This document shows, piece after piece, positions 1 through 5,673 of a stretch of 6,457 nucleotides of DNA. The position numbers and the translations under genes were made by a program. The notes below the pieces were generated by a model that was not told where the DNA came from, did no database searches, and worked only from the letters and a program-made list of their open reading frames with translations. The DNA lies in NCBI GenBank assembly GCA_002067325.1, contig MVQY01000088.1, positions 1-6,457 on the forward strand, written 5' to 3'. Numbering within the stretch: position 1 is the stretch's first letter; each line of letters starts with the position of its first letter. The DNA comes from Methanobacterium sp. PtaU1.Bin097. Lineage in GTDB: Archaea; Methanobacteriota; Methanobacteria; Methanobacteriales; Methanobacteriaceae.

Positions 1-360
1 ATATTCTCTGATTATGAAAATAACGGGGGCAAGAAAGGTTACTCCCGGGTTGGTGGCTGTTACTACACCTCCAAGATGGCCGTCCTGGAGGAGCTGGCCC
101 AGGAAAAGAAACAGGCAGCTGCTATTATCTTAAGAGAAGCCTACCAGGGCTACATACCACTGGGAGTATTCAACGTCAGGGAAAATATCAGAAGTGCCAT
201 GAACCAGCCCTATAGGGAATTTGAGGATATGAAAACTGCCCTATCCTATATATCCAGTAATCTCACGTTGCCCCTGGAAAAATTCATTAAAACCAGTGAC
301 CTGTTAAAAGAGCTGTTACAATCCAGACAGACTACTTTGGATAGTTTTATAAGGGTTTAA
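1..360 (+). CDS. nreA: Nre-family DNA repair protein (NreA-like), C-terminal part
   Basis: The reading frame is open from the first base, so the gene begins outside the window; 119 C-terminal residues are visible. The ATG at 76 is internal: the codons before it encode the family-typical stretch VGGCYYTSK, followed by GYIPLGVFNVRENIR, which I recognise as the conserved C-terminal domain of archaeal Nre proteins. The last residues read QTTLDSFIRV (visible residues 110-119), a good PCNA-interacting peptide (Q-x-x-L-x-x-F). In Haloferax, NreA acts with UvrABC and PCNA in repair of mitomycin C damage, so a role as a PCNA-tethered repair factor is inferred here. The N-terminal part, where zinc-binding cysteines would lie, is not visible. 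The gene converges on the GyrI-like gene, with 33 bp between their stop codons. Confidence 0.88.
   Translation: MFSDYENNGGKKGYSRVGGCYYTSKMAVLEELAQEKKQAAAIILREAYQGYIPLGVFNVRENIRSAMNQPYREFEDMKTALSYISSNLTLPLEKFIKTSDLLKELLQSRQTTLDSFIRV
343..357 (+). other. C-terminal PCNA-interacting (PIP) motif of NreA
   Basis: The final codons before the stop encode QTTLDSFI plus RV. Gln, Leu and Phe are at the Q-x-x-L-x-x-F spacing of PIP boxes, and the position at the extreme C-terminus matches where archaeal Nre proteins carry theirs. The aromatic pair is reduced to Phe-Ile rather than Phe-Phe, which is tolerated in archaeal PIP boxes. The span given covers the central codons of the motif. Confidence 0.7.
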
Positions 361-393
361 GTCTTTTCTATTTTCCCCTATGAATTTTTAAGT

Positions 394-945
394 TCATATG
401 ACATTCATCTTATTATTCTTTAATTTTACCGGCACGTAGAAATCAACCTCGGATTCAGGATTATCCATTCCCATGTATCTGGTCTTATCATAGGCTAATA
501 CCATGTAGGGATAGGCTTCGTCATAATCTGAGTTTGGAAGCCATTCTCTCCATATGTATTCACCACCTCGGAACATATCTTCTCCTTTAAATGTGAATAC
601 AGCGTATTTTGTGTGGGGTAGTGCTTTACAGAACATCTCAACTGGCATTTTTTCCAGCTCCCCCACTTCAATCCCGGCATACACATAGAATTTTCCAGTT
701 TCCTGGTAATCATCTGGTTGAATATGCACTTCGTATGCCACGTCATTTACCACTTCTTTTTGTAAAATATCACCATACTTTTCATATAATTTAAAAAATC
801 TATTCCATAACACCCCAATTTCATTTTCTATAGTCCATTCTTTACTGGAATGAAATGGATCACCATAATAAACACAGCCCACTAATTTTAAAGTCTTTTC
901 CCTAATTATTTTAATTTTTCTGGGTTTAAATTGGTCTTGTTTCAT
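394..945 (-). CDS. GyrI-like / AraC effector-binding domain protein (stand-alone)
   Basis: A 183-residue protein that appears to be almost entirely one GyrI-like small-molecule-binding domain (about residues 11-176), with no DNA-binding domain. Visible signatures are an early strand LKLVGCVYYGDPF (19-31), a mid strand FYVYAGIEVGEL (86-97), TKYAVFTFKGE (112-122), and a closing strand SEVDFYVPVKL (165-175). Its acidic residue E166 sits where BmrR/Rob-type domains place the ligand-contacting Glu. Such proteins bind hydrophobic or cationic drugs, inhibit gyrase in E. coli (GyrI/SbmC), or in some bacteria hydrolyse cyclopropanoid toxins; which applies here cannot be told from sequence. The ATG follows GAAGGA at short spacing, and a TATA-like element lies about 40 bp upstream. 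It is the second GyrI-like gene in the window, downstream of the GyrI-TsaA fusion on the same strand but apparently with its own promoter. Confidence 0.8.
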   Translation of the reverse strand: MKQDQFKPRKIKIIREKTLKLVGCVYYGDPFHSSKEWTIENEIGVLWNRFFKLYEKYGDILQKEVVNDVAYEVHIQPDDYQETGKFYVYAGIEVGELEKMPVEMFCKALPHTKYAVFTFKGEDMFRGGEYIWREWLPNSDYDEAYPYMVLAYDKTRYMGMDNPESEVDFYVPVKLKNNKMNVI

Positions 946-980
946 TTTATTCCTTCATAAGACTTAAATTATCCTTAACG

Positions 981-990
981 GGATATAAAC
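981..990 (-). promoter_or_regulatory. TATA-box promoter candidate for the stand-alone GyrI-like gene
   Basis: On the minus strand this reads GTTTATATCC, a good archaeal TATA element. Transcription starting about 25 bp downstream (near 958-960) would give a leader of about 15 nt containing the GAAGGA ribosome site before the ATG at 945. An 11-bp inverted repeat, GTATT-A-AATAC (992-1002), abuts it on the upstream side, at the BRE position, and may be a regulator site or chance in AT-rich DNA. Confidence 0.45.
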
Positions 991-1075
991 CGTATTAAAT
1001 ACTAATTTTGGCCATCGATATATTTAGTATCCCCTCCTGTATTAATTATAATTTGTTACTGGATGTTGACTCAAA

Positions 1076-1100
1076 ATCCTAAAAAACCAATTAAAATATA
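1076..1100 (-). terminator. Possible T-tract terminator after the GyrI-TsaA gene
   Basis: Directly after the TAG stop of the fusion gene, the minus strand has TATTTTAAT followed by a T6 run (plus-strand A-run at 1081-1086). Archaeal RNA polymerase terminates on such U-tracts without needing a hairpin. No strong stem is visible, so the call rests on the T-richness and position only. Confidence 0.3.
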
Positions 1101-1102
1101 AC

Positions 1103-2056
1103 CTAATGTTCTCCTCTCCATTCTGGCCACAGGAAAGAAAGCCATTTGGGGATTTTCGGATCTTTTACTCTATCAAAAGCAGGTACATATGGCTTCAAAT
1201 CAACTATAGGGGTTCCGTCAAAGGCGTCGATATTTGATATCTCAACAGTTCCATCTTTTTCATTTACATCAATCACCCTACAGGTAGTCAATGCCAAAGG
1301 ATTCGGACGGTACTCTGATCGTGTGGCAAATACTCCTGTTACTTTATTGGTAGCGTATGGGGGTTTTGTGCGTAGTGCGGTTCGATATTTATTGTTAGAA
1401 AACCTATCTGCCCACCAGAATATCATAACATGACTAAAGTCCTCAAGACACTTTAATGCTGGTCGGTAAGGCTCTAGAATTTCTAAATATGTTTTGGAAC
1501 TTTTATTGGTCACCTTTCCAATTTTAAAAATTTCATATACGTCCTGTGGTTTTGCAACATCATAAAATTCTATATTTGAGTTTATATCTTCTATTGTTGT
1601 TTCTTTAACAATGGGAAACTGTATTTCTGTTAAAAGTTCCTCTTCAGGCACTTCTTGTGGGCTGTTAAGGTAGATTTCTCTGGGAGCTCCAATCATCTCA
1701 CAACCCTCTTTTGTGATGTATTCCATCATCATTCCATAGGCAGAACCTAATTGAGGATAAGGTCCTTTATGGATGCGGGATAGAACATGGTGTTCAGACA
1801 TCGTTTTTACAGAAACCCTTTCATCATCTTTAGCATCCCCCTGAAAAGGTATTCCCACCTCATATTCCATTTCTTCTGGTGATACTTCCATGGGGCTGGT
1901 ATAATAAACTACAAATGGGGGTTGGATAATTTGAAGCCCCTTATCTATTATCCATCCTGTTATTTCTCCTATTATTTCTCCCATCTCTTCAACTGGACCT
2001 GTATGGGAAATACTGGCTACTTGATTTTCCTCTACCTTTTCTAATCTAATTTCCAT
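1103..2056 (-). CDS. Fusion protein: GyrI-like domain + TsaA/TrmO methyltransferase domain
   Basis: A 317-residue two-domain protein. Residues 1-150 are a GyrI-like ligand-binding domain whose two halves visibly repeat: SHTGPVEEMG (17-26) parallels IHKGPYPQLG (95-104), and YTSPMEVSPEEMEYEVGIPF (52-71) parallels YLNSPQEVPEEELLTEIQFP (129-148). Residues about 174-300 are a TsaA/TrmO domain: FKIGKV (177-182), LEDFSHVMIFWWADR (204-218), GVFATRSEYRPNPLAL (241-256) and IDAFDGTPIVDLKPYVPAFD (276-295) are hallmarks of this SAM-dependent beta-barrel family. E. coli TrmO methylates t6A37 of tRNA-Thr; archaeal relatives are less studied. The start was set at the ATG at 2056, not the ATG at 2071, because a GGAGGT ribosome site lies 5 nt before it and inside the longer frame. 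The gene is divergent from the winged-helix regulator. Substrate is uncertain: tRNA t6A or a small ligand captured by the GyrI half. Confidence 0.88.
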   Translation of the reverse strand: MEIRLEKVEENQVASISHTGPVEEMGEIIGEITGWIIDKGLQIIQPPFVVYYTSPMEVSPEEMEYEVGIPFQGDAKDDERVSVKTMSEHHVLSRIHKGPYPQLGSAYGMMMEYITKEGCEMIGAPREIYLNSPQEVPEEELLTEIQFPIVKETTIEDINSNIEFYDVAKPQDVYEIFKIGKVTNKSSKTYLEILEPYRPALKCLEDFSHVMIFWWADRFSNNKYRTALRTKPPYATNKVTGVFATRSEYRPNPLALTTCRVIDVNEKDGTVEISNIDAFDGTPIVDLKPYVPAFDRVKDPKIPKWLSFLWPEWRGEH

Positions 2057-2061
2057 GATTA

Positions 2062-2067
2062 ACCTCC
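2062..2067 (-). promoter_or_regulatory. Ribosome binding site that fixes the start of the GyrI-TsaA gene
   Basis: The minus strand reads GGAGGT, then TAATC, then ATG at 2056. This near-perfect Shine-Dalgarno sequence falls within the first codons of the longer frame that begins at 2071, so translation from 2071 would have no ribosome site and only a few bases of leader. The shorter protein, MEIRLEK..., is therefore preferred. Confidence 0.8.
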
Positions 2068-2093
2068 ACATTAAATCTTTAATTGAATTGTGG

Positions 2094-2103
2094 TTGTCGA
2101 CAA
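2094..2103. promoter_or_regulatory. 10-bp perfect palindrome at the GyrI-TsaA promoter (candidate operator)
   Basis: TTGTCGACAA is its own reverse complement. It sits immediately downstream of, and touching, the minus-strand TATA element of the GyrI-TsaA gene, between TATA and the expected start of transcription. Repressors of the winged-helix type commonly bind at this position. It stands out as CG-containing in an otherwise AT-rich spacer. Binding by the adjacent regulator is inference. Confidence 0.4.
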
Positions 2104-2112
2104 TATAAAAAG
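2102..2112 (-). promoter_or_regulatory. TATA-box promoter candidate for the GyrI-TsaA gene
   Basis: The minus strand reads CTTTTTATATTG across this segment, preceded by an A-rich BRE-like stretch (GTAAA). A start about 25 bp downstream would fall near 2078-2080 and give a leader of roughly 22-24 nt that includes the GGAGGT site, in agreement with the chosen start codon at 2056. Confidence 0.5.
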
Positions 2113-2123
2113 TTTACTATTAT

Positions 2124-2140
2124 ATGGAATATTATTCCAT
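2124..2140. promoter_or_regulatory. 17-bp inverted repeat midway between divergent promoters (candidate operator)
   Basis: The sequence is ATGGAAT-ATT-ATTCCAT, two perfect 7-bp arms around a 3-bp centre. It lies between the leftward TATA of the GyrI-TsaA gene (2102-2112) and the rightward TATA pair of the regulator gene (2151-2170), so one bound dimer could affect both promoters. Length and dyad symmetry suit a dimeric ArsR-type winged-helix protein. That the product of the gene at 2224 binds here is inference from position. Confidence 0.5.
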
Positions 2141-2150
2141 TATTTTATGA

Positions 2151-2170
2151 ACTTTATATAACTTTATAAA
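2151..2170 (+). promoter_or_regulatory. Tandem TATA-like elements for the winged-helix regulator gene
   Basis: Two nearly identical 10-bp units follow each other: ACTTTATATA then ACTTTATAAA (one difference). Each contains a plausible archaeal TATA box. A start about 25 bp downstream of the first would leave a leader of about 40 nt before the ATG at 2224, and about 30 nt from the second. Which one is used cannot be told from sequence. Confidence 0.45.
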
Positions 2171-2223
2171 AAAACCCATTTAAAAGAAAAAAATTTTTAT
2201 CTAACCAGAAAAAAGATTAATAT

Positions 2224-2607
2224 ATGGAAAAAAAAGGAAATTTAAACTCTTCAAAAGAGTTTCTTTTAAATTCAGCCCCTGAGATTATCTCTATTTTAAA
2301 AACAATTGCTCATCAAAAACGGTTTGAAATTCTCATTCTACTATTAGAAGGGCCTTTAACATTTCAAAAATTGCTTGAAAAAACTACTTTGAAAAAATCT
2401 GCATTATCTAACCACCTAAACGATCTAAAAGACAAACATCTGGTGGATAAAGTTCAGCATGGAACTTATAAAATAACCGATTACGGTAAAAACTATGTTA
2501 AATCAATTGAAAATGCATACAGAGAAAATTATAACATAAAAAAGAAAATTAAGGAAAAAAATCAGATGTTAAAGCTTACAAAATCATTTTTAGAGCGAGA
2601 TAGATAA
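2224..2607 (+). CDS. ArsR-like winged-helix transcriptional regulator
   Basis: A 127-residue protein with a winged helix-turn-helix of the ArsR type. ILKTIAHQKRFEILILLLEGPLTFQKLLE (24-52) forms the first helices, KKSALSNHLNDLKDKHLV (57-74) the recognition helix, and DKVQHGTYKITDYG (75-88) the wing. The C-terminal segment (about 93-127) is a Lys/Glu-rich helix that probably dimerises. There is no cysteine in the protein, so it is not a thiolate metal sensor of the SmtB/ArsR kind. An in-frame stop immediately upstream makes this the earliest start; no clear Shine-Dalgarno sequence is present. It is divergent from the GyrI-TsaA gene, with candidate operators between them, and precedes the DegT-like gene by 60 bp on the same strand. 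The gene is notably A-rich compared with the housekeeping genes to the right. Its ligand is unknown. Confidence 0.82.
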   Translation: MEKKGNLNSSKEFLLNSAPEIISILKTIAHQKRFEILILLLEGPLTFQKLLEKTTLKKSALSNHLNDLKDKHLVDKVQHGTYKITDYGKNYVKSIENAYRENYNIKKKIKEKNQMLKLTKSFLERDR

Positions 2608-2667
2608 ACCCATTATTTTCAAATAACATCGCTAAGTTCATTCATTTTTGCATATAAGATGATTTAA

Positions 2668-3627
2668 ATGGAACTTTACTTCAAAAAACCTTCAAAGGAA
2701 GCCAGGGAGGCAATGTGTGAAGCAGTTAATCAGATTCCTTCAAAAAATCAGTTGATTAAATCGGCAGAGAAAGACATATGTAATTTAACCCATCATAAAT
2801 ACTCAAAGATTCTAAACAGTGGTAATTCAGCCATATTTACTGTTATGAGCAATTTTCAAGGTAAAATTATGGTACCGGATCAGGGTGGTTGGTCTGGTAC
2901 AATTAAAATAGCTGAATATCTGGGACTTGAAATAATTTACCTACCCACAGATGAAGGTTTAATAAATCCCAATTTATTAGATGATATATTAATAAAAAAA
3001 ACCCCTAAAGCTCTTTTTTTAACCAGTTTTGCAGGATATACAGCTGAACAGCCCTTAAAAGAAATCTATAATGTCTGTGATGAAGAGGGAGTTGTGCTGG
3101 TAGAGGATGCATCGGGAGCCTTAGGTGATGAGACAAGCCGATTGGCCAATGGAAAGCATTCCCATATCATCTTAGCTTCTACAGGTTCTCCCAAGATAGT
3201 GAACGTGGGAAATGGTGGTTTCATATCCACTGACCTGGAAGAAGTGCTGGAAACACCGCTCAAATTTTTACAGGCAGATCATGTTACCTGTGCTGGTATC
3301 TCCCAGGAAATAAAAAATGCCCCATCCCTACTATCAAAAACTATTTCATCCTGTTCCTATTTGAAAGAAAAATTGGAGGATGTATTCCATGAAGATAGGA
3401 GGGGTGTAAACGTTATCTGTAAGGCGGATAACCCTAAAAAATTAGCGACCGAATTAAGGGCTGCCCTGAAGGTACGTAACGGTGGTATGATATCCAAGTG
3501 TCCCAGGTATGACCGGATACTGGAGGATGCCGTTGCTTTAGAAATAAAAAACCTGGATATACGTTGTTTAACCCGTGAAAATCTGGATAGGATGATTGAA
3601 TTGGTGAATGATTTAAATACAGCCTAA
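2668..3627 (+). CDS. DegT/DnrJ/EryC1/StrS-like PLP-dependent enzyme, substrate unknown
   Basis: A 319-residue fold-type I PLP protein resembling the DegT/StrS aminotransferases but shorter than their usual 360-400 residues. Visible landmarks are ILNSGNSAIFTVM (48-60), the phosphate-cup region; VLVEDASGALGD (143-154), with D147 placed to pair with the PLP pyridine nitrogen; and STGSPKIVNVGNGGFIST (171-188), with K176 as the likely Schiff-base lysine. Retention of Asp and Lys argues for an active enzyme rather than a PLP-less relative. DegT enzymes transaminate keto sugars; the neighbours include no sugar-nucleotide genes, so that role is not supported here and the reaction is open. The start is the first ATG after an in-frame stop (TAA directly precedes it). 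Its ribosome site is weak; a second ATG at 2713 follows a GGGAGG but with only 2 nt spacing. It may be co-transcribed with the regulator upstream. It ends one base from the convergent cgi121. Confidence 0.75.
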   Translation: MELYFKKPSKEAREAMCEAVNQIPSKNQLIKSAEKDICNLTHHKYSKILNSGNSAIFTVMSNFQGKIMVPDQGGWSGTIKIAEYLGLEIIYLPTDEGLINPNLLDDILIKKTPKALFLTSFAGYTAEQPLKEIYNVCDEEGVVLVEDASGALGDETSRLANGKHSHIILASTGSPKIVNVGNGGFISTDLEEVLETPLKFLQADHVTCAGISQEIKNAPSLLSKTISSCSYLKEKLEDVFHEDRRGVNVICKADNPKKLATELRAALKVRNGGMISKCPRYDRILEDAVALEIKNLDIRCLTRENLDRMIELVNDLNTA

Positions 3628-3628
3628 T

Positions 3629-4126
3629 TCACGTTTCTAAAACGAGTAACGAGGTTCTCTCTATCATCGCCCCGGTTATACCGCCGGAATTTTCTATCTC
3701 TTCATCAGAGATCTGATAGAGATCCTTTAAGTGATTCTCATCTGCTTTTAGGACTTCATCATCCCTTTTTCCAAGCAGTAATTCTAATTCTTTATCCACA
3801 CTGCTGTTACAATCTACTAGAACTGCACAGATATTATTTAACCCTCTTTTTAACCCTAATATCTGGAGTGCCTTTGATATCTGCCTTTGGGCCGATGCTC
3901 GTACACAGATTTCCAAGCCCAGATCCTTTGCAAGATTTTCATTTCGTTTAAAGGCGTAAAGTGCCTGTTGGGCTGCGTGGAGGATGTGTTCTTCCCCGGC
4001 TATACCGTCTGCATTTAAAAGCTGTATGATACAGGAATCACCGGTTATATCATCTAATTTTCCTAGTAAACCAGGGATGTCCTCTACAACTGTGGAAAAT
4101 CCTAAGACCTGAATTTCGTGTTCCAT
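3629..4126 (-). CDS. cgi121: KEOPS complex subunit Cgi121
   Basis: A 165-residue protein, normal for archaeal Cgi121. Conserved blocks are IQLLNADGIAGEEHILHAAQ (34-53) and LGLEICVRASAQRQISKALQ (69-88) followed by ILGLK, the core of the family. A C-terminal GGITGAMIERTSLLVLET also fits the family. Cgi121 is the KEOPS subunit that contacts Bud32 and recruits tRNA by binding its 3' CCA end, supporting Kae1-catalysed transfer of threonylcarbamoyl to A37 (t6A) in ANN-decoding tRNAs. The other KEOPS genes are not in the window. A GAGGA ribosome site at 4134-4138 precedes the ATG by 7 nt. It is the last gene of the leftward run, 38 bp after cimA, and may also have its own promoter overlapping the end of cimA. 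Confidence 0.88.
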   Translation of the reverse strand: MEHEIQVLGFSTVVEDIPGLLGKLDDITGDSCIIQLLNADGIAGEEHILHAAQQALYAFKRNENLAKDLGLEICVRASAQRQISKALQILGLKRGLNNICAVLVDCNSSVDKELELLLGKRDDEVLKADENHLKDLYQISDEEIENSGGITGAMIERTSLLVLET

Positions 4127-4163
4127 TATAAAATCCTCAAAAAAAATAAAAAGTTATGTTAAG

Positions 4164-4171
4164 ATTATAAA
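4164..4171 (-). promoter_or_regulatory. Possible internal promoter for cgi121
   Basis: The minus strand reads TTTATAAT across the cimA stop codon, followed by a T-rich stretch (A-run on plus at 4139-4153). A start about 25 bp downstream would give a leader of about 15 nt with the GAGGA ribosome site. The T-tract could equally act as a weak terminator after cimA. AT-rich spacers produce such matches by chance. Confidence 0.3.
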
Positions 4172-5667
4172 TCGCCTTCTCTTACTTTTTTAACATATTT
4201 GGTGCTGAGTATCTTGTTTATTCCACTGAGGTATGCTTCTACACTGGCCATTATGATATCTGGCTGTGTGCTCCTGGCGGTTACTATGTCACCGTTGTGT
4301 TTGAGCTTAACCACCACATCGATAAGGGCGTCTGCACCGCCGGTTATGGCATCTACATGGTATTCTTCCAGTTCTATATCTGCGAAATCCTTTATACTCT
4401 TTTTAACTGCGACTATCGCAGCATCTACAGGTCCTATACCTATACCTGCCTCAAGCACTTCCTTATCTTCTATATTAAGTCGTAGGGATGCTGTGGGGGT
4501 TACTTTACTTCCAGATACTACGGTGAGTTCCTCAAGTTCAACCACTTTCTCGGCCATCACACCTAATACATCCTCAGTGATGGCCTGCACATCTACGTCG
4601 GTTACGCATTTACCCTTATCACCTAAGGACTTTATACGGGTGAATATCTGCTTGAACTGTTCATCATCCACCTTCAAGCCCATCTCCTGTATCCTTTTCT
4701 TGATGATATGGGATCCCACGTGTTTTCCCATTACAAATCTTCGCTTGTGACCCACCAGTTCAGGGGTTATGGGTTCATAGGTCTCTGCCTTCTTCATCAC
4801 CCCATCGGCGTGTATCCCGGATTCATGTGCAAATGCATTTTCACCCACTATGGCCTTGTTGGGCTGTAAAGGTATACCCGTGACTCTTGAAACTGTTCTA
4901 GAGACGTCATATAACATTTCAATATTTATATCAGTCTTTACATCATAAAGGGAGTATAGTGAAACCACAGTTTCCTCTAATGAGGCATTCCCTGCTCTTT
5001 CTCCTATCCCGTTTACTGTTACATGGGCCTGGGTCGCCCCGGCCTGCAGGGCGCTCAGTGTATTGGCAACTGCCAGTCCAAAGTCGTTATGACAGTGCAC
5101 ACTTAACGGTTTTTTGAGTTTTGACAGTCTACTGTAGAAATCCCGGGATTTATCAGGTGTCAACATGCCCACGGTGTCACAGGCACATATCCTATCTGCT
5201 CCTGCCTTTATCCCCTCACGGAACAGTTGTGTAAGGTAATCCAGGTCACTCCGGGTTGCATCTTCTGCTGATAATTCAACGAGTAGACCCTGGTCCACCG
5301 CGTATTCTGTGGTGTTGATGGCCAGATCCTTAACTTCTTCCCTGGTTTTACGTAGCTTATGTTCAATGTGCAGGTCAGATGTGGGCACCACCAGGTGTAC
5401 GCTGTCCACTCCGCATTCCAGGGCGGCATCTACGTCGAATTTCACTGCCCGGGCGAAGCTGCATATCTCTGCTGGTAAATCTTCTGCTACGACCTTTTTT
5501 ATTCCTTCTCTTTCACCCTCGGAGGTTATGGCTGATCCAGCTTCAATGACATTTACACCTAGATCACTGAGTATGGTTGCTATCCTCAATTTCTCATCGG
5601 GAGTAAGTGATACTCCTGGTGTTTGTTCACCGTCTCTAAGCGTTGTATCGAATATTTTAACGTCCAA
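4165..5667 (-). CDS. cimA: (R)-citramalate synthase CimA (LeuA family)
   Basis: A 500-residue protein that condenses pyruvate and acetyl-CoA to (R)-citramalate, the first step of the threonine-independent isoleucine pathway of methanogens. The catalytic HMGL-like TIM barrel (about 3-265) shows FDTTLRDGEQTPG (6-18; R11, D12, E14), the metal-binding SVHCHND (189-195; H191, H193) and NGIGERAGNASLEE (219-232). AFAHESGIHADG (278-289) lies in the linker, with the His/Glu acid-base region. The C-terminal third (about 370-495) is a LeuA-type regulatory dimer domain with IGIGPVDAAIVAVKK, the site of end-product inhibition in this family. The stretch EAGSAITSEGEREGIK (42-57) matches remembered methanogen CimA sequences; LeuA and AksA usually have EAG(F/S)P here. 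2-isopropylmalate synthase is the main alternative. The start codon is TTG, supported by GAGAGGG six bases upstream and by alignment of MDVKIFDTTLRDGE with the family N-terminus. It lies 41 bp after trmG10 and 38 bp before cgi121. Confidence 0.85.
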   Translation of the reverse strand: MDVKIFDTTLRDGEQTPGVSLTPDEKLRIATILSDLGVNVIEAGSAITSEGEREGIKKVVAEDLPAEICSFARAVKFDVDAALECGVDSVHLVVPTSDLHIEHKLRKTREEVKDLAINTTEYAVDQGLLVELSAEDATRSDLDYLTQLFREGIKAGADRICACDTVGMLTPDKSRDFYSRLSKLKKPLSVHCHNDFGLAVANTLSALQAGATQAHVTVNGIGERAGNASLEETVVSLYSLYDVKTDINIEMLYDVSRTVSRVTGIPLQPNKAIVGENAFAHESGIHADGVMKKAETYEPITPELVGHKRRFVMGKHVGSHIIKKRIQEMGLKVDDEQFKQIFTRIKSLGDKGKCVTDVDVQAITEDVLGVMAEKVVELEELTVVSGSKVTPTASLRLNIEDKEVLEAGIGIGPVDAAIVAVKKSIKDFADIELEEYHVDAITGGADALIDVVVKLKHNGDIVTARSTQPDIIMASVEAYLSGINKILSTKYVKKVREGDL

Positions 5668-5673
5668 GGAAAT

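Noticed and set aside
379..398. Inverted repeat TATGAA-8-TTCATA between nreA and the GyrI-like gene as a bidirectional terminator
   Set aside because: The 6-bp AT-rich stem is weak, overlaps the stop of the GyrI-like gene and has no clear T-run directly after it on either strand. Some T-rich sequence at 361-376 could end the nreA transcript, but this is not enough for a call.
1146..1433. 95-codon open frame on the + strand opposite the TsaA domain
   Set aside because: Lies over the conserved RPNPLAL/DAFDGTP motifs in antisense; no family features.
2651..2657. CATATAA just before the DegT-like gene as its TATA box
   Set aside because: It is only about 11-16 bases from the ATG at 2668, so transcription would begin inside the coding region; useful only if translation starts at the ATG at 2713, whose ribosome-site spacing is poor.
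4199..4750. 183-codon open frame on the + strand opposite cimA
   Set aside because: It is antisense to a strongly conserved domain of cimA, is Ser/Thr-rich and low in complexity as expected of a shadow frame, and has no ribosome site.
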